Origin: JBEVOS01 sp964563395
GTDB taxonomy: Bacteria > Pseudomonadota > Alphaproteobacteria > Caulobacterales > Aquidulcibacteraceae
Direction: 5' to 3'
Assembly: GCA_964563395.1 (NCBI GenBank)
Contig: CAZLWK010000001.1
Coordinates: 186,001-250,000, forward strand
DNA length: 64,000 nt
Shown in pieces: positions 9,239-18,113 of this stretch. The position numbers and the translations under genes are program-made. Each line of letters begins with the position of its first letter. Within the stretch, counting starts at the first letter, position 1. Under the pieces are notes generated by a model, which was not told where the DNA came from, did not search any database, and worked only from the letters and a program-made list of their open reading frames with translations.

Positions 9239-9276
9239 GTAACCATCGCGGCGCAGGGTCCGATCTGGAGGATCCG

Positions 9277-9714
9277 ATGAAGCGCGCCATCGCCGCCGCC
9301 CTGCTTGCGTCCACGCTCCTGGCCGGGCTCGCCCATGCGCAGCCGAAGGGGGATGCGGCTTCGGCCGCAGCCGAATCCGGGCGCACCATGGATGCGGCCT
9401 ATATCGCCGTGCCGGTGGTCCGCGAGGGCAGGCTGGTCAATTATCTCTTCGTAACGCTGCGGATCGAGATCGCTCCGGGCGTCGATCTGTGGCGCACGCG
9501 GGAGCGCGCGCATTTTCTGCGCGATGCGCTCGTTCGGGCGGCGCACCAGCGGCCCATCGCGCACGCCACGCGGGACGATCAGCTCGACAATTCCGCCGCC
9601 CTGGCCGCCTTCCGCGCCGCCGCGCAAGAGGCGCTCGGCGCTCAGGCCGTCCGGACCGTGACCATCGTATCCACCTATTCGAGCCGGCAGACCGCCGCTT
9701 TATCCCAACGTTGA
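9277..9714 (+). CDS. Predicted periplasmic protein of unknown function
   Basis: 145 residues beginning MKRAIAAALLASTLLAGLAHA, a clear Sec signal peptide with an AHA cleavage site after about residue 21. The mature part has no motif I recognise; the segment VRVxxLVNYLFVTLRIEIAPGVD-like beta region is faintly reminiscent of FliL-type proteins, which I do not claim. GAGGATCC-like bases precede ATG 9277. It lies alone between thiL and hppA. Confidence 0.72.
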   Translation: MKRAIAAALLASTLLAGLAHAQPKGDAASAAAESGRTMDAAYIAVPVVREGRLVNYLFVTLRIEIAPGVDLWRTRERAHFLRDALVRAAHQRPIAHATRDDQLDNSAALAAFRAAAQEALGAQAVRTVTIVSTYSSRQTAALSQR

Positions 9715-9851
9715 AACAAGCACTTGGCCGTTCTTGCGCAGGCGGGCGGCTTTTGGCAGTGTCCGCGCCGATTTGGCGGGGGGCCGTTCCCAGGAGCGGC
9801 GCTGGTCTTCAGCGCATCCGATCCCCTCATGGGCTCTTCTAGGACCTGAAG

Positions 9852-12014
9852 ATGGATTTAAACACGATTTTGTGGCTCGTCGTCGCATGCGGCGTCGTGG
9901 CTGCGCTTTATGGCTGGATTCAAAGCCAGCAAATCCGGGCCGCGTCCGCCGGCTCGGACCGGATGAAGGAAATCGCTGCGGCGATCCAAGAGGGCGCGAG
10001 AGCTTATCTTTCGCGGCAATACACCACGATCGGCTGGGTCGGGGCGGGGCTCACCGTCCTGCTCGCGCTTGTGTTCTGGCCGACTTGGCAGATCCCCCTG
10101 GGCTTTGTGATCGGCGCCGTGCTCTCGGGCGCGGCCGGCTTCATCGGCATGAACGTGTCCGTCGAGGCCAATGTGCGCACCACCGAGGCGTCCAAGACCA
10201 GCCTCGCGGCCGGTCTCGACATGGCGTTCAAGGCTGGTGCGGTGACAGGGATGCTGGTTGCGGGTTTCGCCCTTCTTGGCGTGGCCGTCTATTATCTCGT
10301 GCTCACAAGCTTCCTCGGCCTTGAGCCGACGAGCCGTACGGTCGTCGACAGTTTGGTCGCGCTCGGCTTCGGCGCCTCGCTGATCTCCATCTTCGCGCGC
10401 CTCGGCGGCGGCATCTTCACCAAGGGCGCCGATGTCGGCGGCGACATGGTCGGCAAGGTCGAAGCCGGCATCCCCGAGGACGATCCGCGCAACCCGGCCA
10501 CCATCGCTGACAATGTCGGCGACAATGTCGGCGATTGCGCCGGCATGGCGGCGGACCTGTTCGAGACTTACGCCGTCACCACGGTGGCGACGATGGTGCT
10601 CGCTTCGATCCTGTTCCGCGACGCGGCGGAGGTCGCCAACATCATGATGCTGCCGCTCGCGATTGGCGGCGTGGCGATCATCGCCTCGATCATCGGCACC
10701 TATTTCGTGAAGCTCGGCCAGGGTTCGACCAACGTCATGGGCGCGCTCTACAAGGGCCTCGTGGTCGCGGGCGTATTGTCCGCCATCGGGCTCGCCGGGG
10801 CCATCTACCTGGTGAACCCGGAAGGCTTCGGTTCGATCGCGCCCAGCGCGGGCCCGCTCTCGCCCTTGGCCGCCATAACCGGCGCCGATCTCTTCTTGTG
10901 CGGTCTCGCCGGTCTCGTCGTCACCGGCGCGATCGTCTGGATCACGGAATACTATACGGGCACGGGCTTCCGGCCGGTGAAGAGCGTGGCGCAGGCCTCG
11001 GTCTCCGGCCACGGCACGAACGTGATCCAGGGCCTCGCGGTCTCCATGGAATCGACCGCGCTGCCGGCGCTGGTCATCGTCGCGGGCATCATCTTCTGCC
11101 ACCTTTTGGCGGGCCTCTTCGGCATCGCCATCGCGGTGACGACGATGCTCGCCGTCGCCGGCATCATCGTTGCGCTCGACGCGTTCGGTCCTGTCACGGA
11201 CAATGCGGGGGGCATCGCGGAAATGGCGGACCTGCCGAAGGAAGTGCGTGTCACCACCGATGCACTCGACGCGGTGGGCAACACCACCAAGGCGGTCACG
11301 AAGGGCTACGCCATCGGTTCGGCGGGCCTTGGCGCGCTCGTGCTGTTCGCGGCCTATTTCGAGGATCTCCGCTATTACGCGGCGAATTCGAGCTCCTATT
11401 CCTTCTTCGAGGGCGTGGCGCCGGATTTCGCGCTGAACAATCCGTTCGTGATCGTCGGGCTCTTCATCGGCGGGCTTCTGCCGTACCTCTTTGGCGGCAT
11501 GAGCATGACGGCGGTCGGGCGCGCGGCGCAAAGCGTCGTGGAGGAGGTTCGCCGGCAATTCCGTGAAATCCCCGGCATCATGGAACGCACCGCCAAGCCG
11601 GATTACGGCAAGGCCGTCGACATCCTCACCCGTTCGGCGATCCGCGAGATGATCGTGCCGTCCTTGTTGCCGGTATTGGCGCCGATCGTGGTGTTCTACG
11701 GCATCTACGCGATCACCGGGGACAAGAGCCAAGCGCTCGCCGCACTTGGCGCGCTATTGGTCGGCGTGATCGTCACCGGCCTCTTCGTCGCCATCTCGAT
11801 GACCTCGGGCGGCGGCGCTTGGGACAACGCCAAGAAGCTCATCGAAGAGGGCCATCATGGCGGCAAGGGCTCCGACGCCCATAAGGCCGCCGTGACCGGC
11901 GACACCGTCGGCGATCCCTACAAGGACACCGCCGGCCCCGCCGTGAACCCGATGATCAAGATCACCAATATCGTGGCGCTTCTCCTGCTCGCGCTCCTGG
12001 CGCATGGCGGCTAA
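9852..12014 (+). CDS. hppA: Membrane proton-translocating inorganic pyrophosphatase
   Basis: Integral membrane enzyme that couples pyrophosphate hydrolysis to H+ export. The 720-residue product contains the DVGGDMVGKVEAGIPEDDPRN substrate loop, DNVGDNVGDCAGMAADLFE, ITEYYTGTGFRPV, DNAGGIAEM and GDTVGDPYKDTAGPAVNPM, with about 15-16 hydrophobic segments. GNTTKA carries lysine where K+-dependent enzymes have alanine, which predicts K+ independence. It ends at a strong hairpin terminator. Confidence 0.97.
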   Translation: MDLNTILWLVVACGVVAALYGWIQSQQIRAASAGSDRMKEIAAAIQEGARAYLSRQYTTIGWVGAGLTVLLALVFWPTWQIPLGFVIGAVLSGAAGFIGMNVSVEANVRTTEASKTSLAAGLDMAFKAGAVTGMLVAGFALLGVAVYYLVLTSFLGLEPTSRTVVDSLVALGFGASLISIFARLGGGIFTKGADVGGDMVGKVEAGIPEDDPRNPATIADNVGDNVGDCAGMAADLFETYAVTTVATMVLASILFRDAAEVANIMMLPLAIGGVAIIASIIGTYFVKLGQGSTNVMGALYKGLVVAGVLSAIGLAGAIYLVNPEGFGSIAPSAGPLSPLAAITGADLFLCGLAGLVVTGAIVWITEYYTGTGFRPVKSVAQASVSGHGTNVIQGLAVSMESTALPALVIVAGIIFCHLLAGLFGIAIAVTTMLAVAGIIVALDAFGPVTDNAGGIAEMADLPKEVRVTTDALDAVGNTTKAVTKGYAIGSAGLGALVLFAAYFEDLRYYAANSSSYSFFEGVAPDFALNNPFVIVGLFIGGLLPYLFGGMSMTAVGRAAQSVVEEVRRQFREIPGIMERTAKPDYGKAVDILTRSAIREMIVPSLLPVLAPIVVFYGIYAITGDKSQALAALGALLVGVIVTGLFVAISMTSGGGAWDNAKKLIEEGHHGGKGSDAHKAAVTGDTVGDPYKDTAGPAVNPMIKITNIVALLLLALLAHGG

Positions 12015-12036
12015 GGCGATACGACAATGACACGAC

Positions 12037-12067
12037 AACGCCGCGGCTTTCGGGCCGCGGCGTTTTT
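12037..12067 (+). terminator. Rho-independent terminator after hppA
   Basis: An 11-bp perfect stem (AACGCCGCGGC / GCCGCGGCGTT) with a six-base loop runs directly into a T tract. It lies 22 bases after the hppA stop and also separates hppA from the convergent bamE gene. Confidence 0.9.
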
Positions 12068-12104
12068 GTTTGCGTTGCATTGAGCCCAGAAAATTGCCGG
12101 GCTT

Positions 12105-12590
12105 CTATTGCCGCCGACCTGGACGCTGCTGTCCTTCGGTGTCCTCGGTGCGGATAGGCGGGCTTTGCCCGATATTGCCGAAAATCTGTTCGAGGATTCC
12201 GAGTTCGCGGCCGCGCGTCGGCGTTTCGCTCGTATTGTAGGCGACCACGCGTCCCCGCTCCATGCCGAAGCGATCGACGGCGGTGACGATGTCGTTCGCA
12301 TCGAAGCGCACGACCGTGACGCGCCGCTCCACGGTGTCCGGCTCATAGAAGGCGAAGCGCTCCTGCGTGGTGGAGACGTAATACCAAGCGCTCGGATCGA
12401 GCGGCGAGACGGTGGACGGCGAGCCAAGCCGCTGCTGCACCGTGTCCTTGGTGTCCACACCCACTTGCACGGCCAAATCCTGCTCGGGATTATCGGTGAC
12501 ATAGCCATGATATTGCCGGGTCGGCGTGCACGCGCTCGCCGCCCCCAGCGCCAGGATCGCCGCCGACAAGCCAAGAAGCCCGCTTCTCAT
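12105..12590 (-). CDS. bamE: Outer membrane assembly lipoprotein BamE (SmpA/OmlA family)
   Basis: 161 residues with lipoprotein signal MRSGLLGLSAAILALGAASAC; cysteine 21 is the likely lipidated residue. The mature part, AVQVGVDTKDTVQQRLGSPSTVSPLDPSAWYYVS, matches the BamE fold, an accessory of the outer-membrane beta-barrel assembly machine. ATG 12590 is chosen because it places the signal at the N-terminus; the longer frame upstream has none. It is divergent from the following gene across 12591-12690. Confidence 0.9.
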   Translation of the reverse strand: MRSGLLGLSAAILALGAASACTPTRQYHGYVTDNPEQDLAVQVGVDTKDTVQQRLGSPSTVSPLDPSAWYYVSTTQERFAFYEPDTVERRVTVVRFDANDIVTAVDRFGMERGRVVAYNTSETPTRGRELGILEQIFGNIGQSPPIRTEDTEGQQRPGRRQ

Positions 12591-12690
12591 CCCTACCTCG
12601 CATGCCGCATTTGAAATGCGCGCCAAACTCGGTAAAGCCGCCCGTCCTTGTGGGCAAGGGTCTGCGGCACATGGGGGAGGAGCCTGATCC

Positions 12691-13215
12691 ATGACGGTTT
12701 GGAAGTGGCCTTTCGCAGCCCCTCCCGAACGTGCCGCCGCGCTCGCGCTGGTGGCGACCGTGTCGACCGCCAGCCGGTTCGAGCCGCTGTTCGCGCCAGG
12801 GCGCATTCCAGACACCGTGGAGGGGCGACTGGAATCCCTCCTGCTGCATGGCGCGCTGGCCTTGATGCGCCTCAGGGCCGAACCGGGCGCGGAATCGCTG
12901 GGGCAAGCCTTCGCGGACGCCTATTTCCGGCATATCGATTCCGGCCTACGCGAAGCGGCGGTGGGCGATCTGGCCGTACCGCGCAGGATGCGCACCATCG
13001 CCGGACAATTTTATGGCCGATTGGACGCCTATGCCGGCGCCGTGAAGGATCGCGAAGCGCTCGCTGAAGCCCTCGGCCGCAACGTGTTCCGCGACGCCGC
13101 CCATCCCTTCGCGCCGGCTCTCGCCCATTACGCGCAAAAGCTGCGGGCGCAGCTGGGCGCTGCGCCGGCGCGCACCCTCTCCACGCCCGAGGCCTGGGCG
13201 ATGTCAGCGCCATGA
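12691..13215 (+). CDS. Ubiquinol-cytochrome c chaperone (CBP3-like)
   Basis: The 174-residue protein resembles the CBP3/UPF0174 family that assists cytochrome bc1 assembly. Supporting marks are SRFEPLFAPGRIPDTVEGRLESLLLHGALALMRLR, then QAFADAYFRHIDSGLREAAVGDLAVPRRMRTIAGQFYGRLDAY. In many alphaproteobacteria it lies between bamE and the yceD-rpmF-plsX genes; here plsX follows after 90 bases with no yceD or rpmF. Confidence 0.87.
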   Translation: MTVWKWPFAAPPERAAALALVATVSTASRFEPLFAPGRIPDTVEGRLESLLLHGALALMRLRAEPGAESLGQAFADAYFRHIDSGLREAAVGDLAVPRRMRTIAGQFYGRLDAYAGAVKDREALAEALGRNVFRDAAHPFAPALAHYAQKLRAQLGAAPARTLSTPEAWAMSAP

Positions 13216-13305
13216 AGCAGCGCCCTTGGACTTTGCGGAGGCGGGGCTTATGGTCCGCGCCCGTCGCGCGGGGCACTCGCGGCGTAAGTCGGGACAGCGC
13301 GTTTC

Positions 13306-14382
13306 ATGGCCGATAGGCTGGTCTTATCCATTGACGGCATGGGCGGCGATTCAGCGCCCGACATCGTGGTCCGCGGCGTTGAGATCGCGGCGCGGAAGCG
13401 GCCCGACCTGCGCGTGCTGCTGCACGGAGACAAGGCGCGCCTGGACGCGCTCCTCGCGCAGCATCCCGAGGCCGCGCGCATCAGCGAGGTGCGCCACGCC
13501 GAAACCGCCTTGTCGATGGACCTCAAGCCCAGCCAGGCGCTGCGCCAGGGCCGGGGCTCTTCGCTGTGGAACGCGGTCGCGTCCGTGGAAAGCGGCGAGG
13601 CGCGGGCCGTCGTGTCCGCCGGCAATACCGGCGCCTACATGGCGATCGCCATGTTCCGCCTGCGCACCATGTCCGGCGTGCATCGCCCCGCGCTCGCCGC
13701 GCGCTGGCCGACGATGAAGGGCGGCTACGTGGTCGTGCTCGATGTCGGGGCCAATGTGCAGGCCGATTCCGAGCAATTGGTAGAATTCGCCATCATGGGA
13801 GAGGCGTTTCAGCGCGCGGTTTCCGGCATCGCGCGGCCGAAGGTGGGGCTTCTCAATGTGGGCGCGGAGGATCAGAAAGGGCACGAAGAAATTCGCGCCG
13901 CCGCCAAGCTCATGCGCGACGCGGGCGTCGACATGGATTTTCACGGTTTTGTCGAAGGCGACGATATCGCCAAGGGCACGGCCGATGTCATCGTCACGGA
14001 CGGCTTCACCGGCAACATCGCACTGAAGACCGGCGAAGGTACGGCGCGGCTCGTCGCTTCCTATTTGCGTGAGGCGCTCTCTGGCAGTCTGCTTGGTAAA
14101 ATTGGCGCCCTGATCGCTTATCCCGCGCTCAAGGCGCTGCGCGACCGCATGGATCCGGGCACGTTCAACGGCGCGGTTTTCCTCGGCCTCAATGGGCTGG
14201 TCGTGAAGAGCCACGGTTCGGCCGATGGCCGCGGTTTCGCCGCCGCGCTCGATGTGGCCGCGCGCATGGCCGACAGCCATTATCGCGAAGAGATCGCGTC
14301 AAATCTCGCGCGTCTTGCGCGCGTGCAAGCGCTAGCCGTGCAGCCCGAAGCAGAGGACGCCCCCGTGCGCAATGTTCCGTGA
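13306..14382 (+). CDS. plsX: Phosphate acyltransferase PlsX
   Basis: Converts acyl-ACP to acyl-phosphate, the donor for glycerol-3-phosphate acylation in membrane lipid synthesis. The 358-residue product shows LSIDGMGGDSAPDIVVRG, AVVSAGNTGAYMA, VVLDVGANVQADSEQL, VGLLNVGAEDQKGHE and VIVTDGFTGNIALKTGEG. Its stop codon overlaps fabH by GTGA. Confidence 0.96.
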   Translation: MADRLVLSIDGMGGDSAPDIVVRGVEIAARKRPDLRVLLHGDKARLDALLAQHPEAARISEVRHAETALSMDLKPSQALRQGRGSSLWNAVASVESGEARAVVSAGNTGAYMAIAMFRLRTMSGVHRPALAARWPTMKGGYVVVLDVGANVQADSEQLVEFAIMGEAFQRAVSGIARPKVGLLNVGAEDQKGHEEIRAAAKLMRDAGVDMDFHGFVEGDDIAKGTADVIVTDGFTGNIALKTGEGTARLVASYLREALSGSLLGKIGALIAYPALKALRDRMDPGTFNGAVFLGLNGLVVKSHGSADGRGFAAALDVAARMADSHYREEIASNLARLARVQALAVQPEAEDAPVRNVP

Positions 14383-15353
14383 GCGAACGCCGCAGCGTTC
14401 TCACCGGCGTGGGCGCCTATCTTCCTGAGCGAGTGCTCACCAACGCCGACCTCGCCGAAATGGTCGACACCTCCGACGAATGGATCGTCGAGCGCACCGG
14501 CATTCGCGAGCGTCGCATCGCGGCCGAAGGGCAGAAGACATCCGATCTCGCCATTGAAGCCGCGCGGCGTGCCCTTGCGCGGGCGGGCGCGGACGCCGAC
14601 GACATCGATCTGATCGTGCTCGCCACCGCCACGCCGGACTTAACCTTCCCCGCGACCGCCGCGCGCGTACAAGCGGCCCTGGGCGTGCGGCGCGGCGCCG
14701 CGTTCGACATGCAGGCCGTGTGTTCTGGCTTCATCTACGCGCTGACCACGGCGGACAATTTCCTCCGTCTCGGTCAGGCCGAGCGCGCGCTCGTCATCGG
14801 CGCGGAAACATTTTCGCGCATTCTCGATTGGACCGATCGCGGCACGTGCGTGCTGTTCGGCGATGGCGCAGGCGCGGTGGTGCTCGAGGGGCGGCCTGCA
14901 AACGAAGCGGGCGCGCGCGGCGTTCTCTCCACCTTTATCCGCACCGACGGGCGCGACCACGATCTCCTCTATGTCGATGGCGGTCCCTCGCAGACGCAAA
15001 GCGTCGGACATCTGCGCATGGAAGGCAAAGAGGTCTTCAAGCGCGCGGTGGAGCATATATCGAGCGCCATGGTGGAGGCATGCGCGCGCGCCGACGTGAG
15101 CATCGGCGATGTCGATTGGTTCGTGCCGCACCAGGCCAACCAGCGCATCTTGAACGGCGTCGCCAAGCGCCTCTCAATCCCGTCGGAGAAGGTGGTGTCG
15201 ACCGTCGCGCGCCACGGCAACACGTCCGCCGCTTCCGTGCCTCTGGCGCTTGACGCGGCGGTGACGGACGGGCGCATCCGCGCCGGGGATCTGGTGCTCC
15301 TTGAGGCCATGGGCGGGGGGTTGACCTGGGGCGCGGCGCTGGTGCGGGTCTGA
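14379..15353 (+). CDS. fabH: Beta-ketoacyl-ACP synthase III
   Basis: FabH starts fatty-acid elongation by condensing acetyl-CoA with malonyl-ACP. The 324-residue product has catalytic Cys in FDMQAVCSGFIYAL, histidine in VPHQANQRIL and asparagine in RHGNTSAASVPLAL. Start is GTG 14379, four bases inside plsX, which matches the expected N-terminus RRSVLTGVGAYLPE. Confidence 0.96.
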   Translation: MSERRSVLTGVGAYLPERVLTNADLAEMVDTSDEWIVERTGIRERRIAAEGQKTSDLAIEAARRALARAGADADDIDLIVLATATPDLTFPATAARVQAALGVRRGAAFDMQAVCSGFIYALTTADNFLRLGQAERALVIGAETFSRILDWTDRGTCVLFGDGAGAVVLEGRPANEAGARGVLSTFIRTDGRDHDLLYVDGGPSQTQSVGHLRMEGKEVFKRAVEHISSAMVEACARADVSIGDVDWFVPHQANQRILNGVAKRLSIPSEKVVSTVARHGNTSAASVPLALDAAVTDGRIRAGDLVLLEAMGGGLTWGAALVRV

Positions 15354-15436
15354 TCGGCGTGTCCGCGGCGCGTTTGACGAGGCTCCGCGCCTAAGTCTAA
15401 GATTAGCCAAGCTTTTCACTTTGTTCGGGGGCTCTG

Positions 15437-15748
15437 GTGCCGCAAAAAACGGTCACGCGCGCCGATCTCGTGGAGGCGCTCGCGCGCCGCGCCGCTCTCC
15501 AGCGAAACGACGCCAACCGCCTGCTCGGGGCGATGCTGGACCACGTCGAAGCGTCGCTGGTCGCCGGCGAAACCGTCAAGCTCTCGCGTTTTGGCAATTT
15601 CACGGTGCGCCAGAAGCGTCAGCGTGTGGGCCGCAACCCAAAGACCGGCCAGGAAGTGCCGATCACGCCGCGCCGCGTGGTGACCTTTCGCGCGTCCCAG
15701 ATGCTGCGCGAATTGGTGGAAAAGCCTGGCGCGCGCGGGCGCCGCTAA
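15437..15748 (+). CDS. ihfA: Integration host factor, alpha subunit
   Basis: 103-residue DNA-bending HU-family protein. TVTRADLVEALARRAALQRNDANRLLGAMLDHVEASLVAGETVKLSRFGNFTVR and GRNPKTGQEVPITPRRVVTFRAS are diagnostic of IhfA. Start is GTG 15437. A phage attachment site begins 36 bases after its stop. IHF itself is often a cofactor for lambda-type integrases, so the phage sits beside a gene whose product could assist it. Confidence 0.95.
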   Translation: MPQKTVTRADLVEALARRAALQRNDANRLLGAMLDHVEASLVAGETVKLSRFGNFTVRQKRQRVGRNPKTGQEVPITPRRVVTFRASQMLRELVEKPGARGRR

Positions 15749-15783
15749 TTGTCGGCCACGAGCGCCGACCCGGTTCGGCGAAG

Positions 15784-15833
15784 ATTGGTCGGAGCGGCGG
15801 GATTCGAACCCACGACCCCCAGTCCCCCAGACT
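15784..15833. repeat. attL: left 50-bp copy of the tRNA-Pro 3' end
   Basis: Bases 15784-15833 are identical to 59540-59589, which include the TpsiC arm, acceptor strand and CCA of tRNA-Pro(GGG), read on the minus strand. Identity stops after CAGACT; the anticodon-stem 5' side, D arm and 5' acceptor strand are missing here, so this is a remnant and not a tRNA gene. Confidence 0.95.
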
Positions 15834-15850
15834 TTAAGCGCCCACATCCG

Positions 15851-15982
15851 GTAGCTACTGAATAGCTACGTTAGTTCACGCTTAACCCTTGCGGCCTATG
15901 TGTTTTCTCGAAAGTTTGGCGGCATTTGCTACGCGCGACGCGCGGCATATTCCGGTCGGACAAGGTAGCTAGAAAGTAGCTA
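15851..15982. promoter_or_regulatory. Left arm-type integrase site cluster
   Basis: Four copies of GTAGCTA or its complement: 15851-15857 (+), 15863-15869 (-), 15965-15971 (+) and 15976-15982 (+). The last two are direct repeats 11 bp apart, the same spacing as the pair at the right end (59477, 59488). They lie between attL and the integrase start, where arm-binding sites of tyrosine integrases are expected. Confidence 0.7.
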
Positions 15983-15998
15983 TTTTCAGGAGAGGGCG

Positions 15999-17366
15999 AT
16001 GCGCGGCAAAATCGGGGCGCGGCTGATCGGGGCGCAGCGCGGCGAATTCATGATCTGGGACGATGAGGTTAAGGGCTTTTACGCCCGGCGGCAAAGCATG
16101 GCCGGCAAGATCACTTTCGGGTTCCGCTACACCGATCCGGCCGGCAAAAAGCGCGAGATCAAGATCGGCGTGGCGGGGCCGGATTGCACGCCCGACAAAG
16201 CCCGCGCCCGCGCCATCGTGGAGGCCGGCAAGACGCGCGGCGGCGTCGATCCGGCCGCGCTGCGCGACGCGCAGCGCGCCATGCCGACGCTCACCGAGGT
16301 CTGGGCTGATTACGAAACGCACGTCCTTTCAAAGAAGCGCGGGCGAACGCCAGAGGCCTATCGCGCCAATTGGGAAACGCACATCAAGCCGGCGCTCGGC
16401 GCCAAGCGCGTTAACGAAATCACCGGCGCGGACGTTGAGCGCCTGCATAAAGCGGTGACTGAGCTCGGCGCGATTATCCGCCCGCCTGACGATCTTTCCA
16501 AGGACGAGCGCAAGCGCTGGCGCCGGCGGGGCGGACCCGTCGCCGCAAATCGGGTCATTGACACGCTGTCTGCGATCTTCACGCGGGCGCAATCACCCCA
16601 GCGCCGATGGGTCGATTTCAACCCCTGCAAGGGAATCGAGGCGAACGGCGAGACGCCGCGCGACGTGCGCTTTTCGCGCGCCGAGATCGCGCTGATCCAG
16701 CGCGCCTTGCTCGACGAGGCCGACGATATACAGATTGCCTTCGGTCTCTTTCTGGAAACGCCCTTGCGCCATCAGAACGTTGCCGCCGCCGAGGCCGAGG
16801 AATTCGTCGACCGTCTCGGCCCCAATCCGATCTGGCGCATCCCAGGCCACAAGATGAAGGGCGGTCACCCTTATGAGGCACCGCTGTCGATCGATCTCGC
16901 GCAAAAGATCGACGCCTATATCGCGCGCAATCGCGCGATCTCGTCGCGCTATCTGTTTCCGCTTGTCGATTGGCGCCTCGGCGGGCGCGCGCCCAAGAAG
17001 GGCGCGCCGATCGAGGATGACGGCGCGGGCCCGACCAAGGCGGGGCGCAAGGTCTATGCGGATCGACCGCGGGCGAAATTTCAATCCGCTTGGGAACGGA
17101 TCAAAGCGCGGGCGTTGGCGCTCGCCGGCGCGCAGGCCAGCGAATGCGCCGGACTCAAAGCCGGCACCATCCACACCTTCAAGCACACTTATTTGTCGGA
17201 AATGGCCGATCTTGGCGCGACCGCGATGGAGGTGCAGAAAATCGGCGATCATGCCGACATCCGCACCTCGATGATTTATGTCGGCAAGGCGCGGGCGCGC
17301 GTGCGCGATCTGGCGCGCCAACGCCACGAGCAATTGGCGGCGAGCCGCGCCGCCCAAACGCCTTAA
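15999..17366 (+). CDS. int: Phage tyrosine integrase
   Basis: 455-residue site-specific recombinase that should catalyse attP x attB exchange at tRNA-Pro. Start ATG 15999 has an AGGAGAGG site. The N-terminal ~100 residues look like an arm-binding/DUF4102-like region (FRYTDPAGKKREIKIG), residues ~100-200 a SAM-like core-binding domain, and the rest the catalytic domain. Catalytic candidates are Arg in ETPLRHQNV, Lys in HKMKGG, His in HTFKHTYLSEM, DH in IGDHADIRT and Tyr in MIYVG. The second conserved Arg of the HxxR box is Lys here. Confidence 0.93.
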   Translation: MRGKIGARLIGAQRGEFMIWDDEVKGFYARRQSMAGKITFGFRYTDPAGKKREIKIGVAGPDCTPDKARARAIVEAGKTRGGVDPAALRDAQRAMPTLTEVWADYETHVLSKKRGRTPEAYRANWETHIKPALGAKRVNEITGADVERLHKAVTELGAIIRPPDDLSKDERKRWRRRGGPVAANRVIDTLSAIFTRAQSPQRRWVDFNPCKGIEANGETPRDVRFSRAEIALIQRALLDEADDIQIAFGLFLETPLRHQNVAAAEAEEFVDRLGPNPIWRIPGHKMKGGHPYEAPLSIDLAQKIDAYIARNRAISSRYLFPLVDWRLGGRAPKKGAPIEDDGAGPTKAGRKVYADRPRAKFQSAWERIKARALALAGAQASECAGLKAGTIHTFKHTYLSEMADLGATAMEVQKIGDHADIRTSMIYVGKARARVRDLARQRHEQLAASRAAQTP

Positions 17367-17367
17367 C

Positions 17368-17418
17368 GATCCGGTAAGCGCACCGGATCATGGTCCGGCC
17401 TCCACACCGAGGGAGGCC
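17368..17418 (+). promoter_or_regulatory. Inverted repeat plus hairpin leader before the first left-module gene
   Basis: Two structures follow int. GATCCGGT / ACCGGATC is a perfect 8-bp inverted repeat with a 6-base spacer (17368-17389). GGCCTCC / GGAGGCC is a 7-bp stem (17397-17418) whose right arm contains the GGGAGG ribosome site of the gene starting at 17427. The GATCCGGTAA half recurs at 18030 before the next hairpin-led gene. Confidence 0.5.
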
Positions 17419-17426
17419 TGATCATC

Positions 17427-17666
17427 ATGGGAACGGATGCGGAATTGGATCAGATGGAGCGTCACGCCAAGGTGACGCTCGCGGCGATCAACGCCGGGCG
17501 CGCGAGCATCGAGGGCGGCGCCGCCATCGCCAATGGCCGGGCGCAATGCCTCGACGTGATCAAGCTGGTCGGCTGGGTGCGCGCGCTCAATGCGCGCGAG
17601 GAGCGCCGCGCCGGCATCGCGGTCGGCGTGCATCAGGCGCGCCGCGCCATGGGCGCGCGCGGATGA
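17427..17666 (+). CDS. Hypothetical small phage protein
   Basis: 79 residues, largely helical, with no motif I recognise. ATG 17427 is preceded by GGGAGG at a 10-base spacing, embedded in a hairpin arm. The stop overlaps the next gene by ATGA. First gene of the plus-strand module downstream of int. Confidence 0.65.
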   Translation: MGTDAELDQMERHAKVTLAAINAGRASIEGGAAIANGRAQCLDVIKLVGWVRALNAREERRAGIAVGVHQARRAMGARG

Positions 17667-18031
17667 GCGGCGCGCCGTTCGTGTCCAAGCGGCCCTGGAC
17701 GACCGATTGCGGGCCGCGTCGCGCTGTCGTGCTCGACGCCGAGGGGCGCATGGTGATGAGCGCCAACGCCAATCGCCCGCTGATCCAGCAGCGCGCCGAT
17801 CTCGCCATGGCCTCGGCCGCGCCCGACATGGCGGCCCTGATCAATCCCACGCTCTATGCGCTGACGGATGCGATCGACCGGATCGACACGCACGATCTGC
17901 ACGCGCTCGCCGAGGCGATGCGCCTGCGCAATGCGTGGACGGGCGTGCTGATGAAGGCGCTCGTGCCGGACTTCGCCGCGCCGGCGGATGAGCCGCACGC
18001 ACTGCCGCGCTTAATCTTTCGGCAAGGATGA
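17663..18031 (+). CDS. Hypothetical phage protein
   Basis: 122 residues from ATG 17663 (ATGA overlap). The N-terminal stretch RPWTTDCGPRRAVVLDAEGRMVMSANANRPL followed by a helical region with an IDRIDTHDLHALAEAM heptad is typical of small accessory phage proteins, but I do not know a function. Confidence 0.65.
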   Translation: MSGAPFVSKRPWTTDCGPRRAVVLDAEGRMVMSANANRPLIQQRADLAMASAAPDMAALINPTLYALTDAIDRIDTHDLHALAEAMRLRNAWTGVLMKALVPDFAAPADEPHALPRLIFRQG

Positions 18032-18092
18032 TCCGGTAAAGTGCGACTCATGGGGCGGCGCTGTTGCCGCACCGAGCCGGGGCCAAGGCCCC
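18030..18092 (+). promoter_or_regulatory. GATCCGGTAA element and GGGGCCAAGGCCCC hairpin
   Basis: GATCCGGTAA (18030-18039) repeats the element at 17368, and both are followed within ~20 bases by ATGG. A 6-bp perfect hairpin, GGGGCC-AA-GGCCCC, lies at 18079-18092, ahead of an AAAAAAGGAAG ribosome site. The same 14-base hairpin recurs exactly at 18886-18899. Confidence 0.5.
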
Positions 18093-18113
18093 ACCTGAAA
18101 AAAGGAAGAGCCA

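Noticed and set aside
9858..11732. 624-codon open frame on minus
   Set aside because: Antisense to hppA; arises from codon bias in GC-rich DNA, has Arg/Asp/His-rich composition and no family motifs.
15784..15833. Second tRNA-Pro gene at the left end
   Set aside because: Only the 3' part is present; the D arm and 5' acceptor strand are missing, so it is an att remnant.
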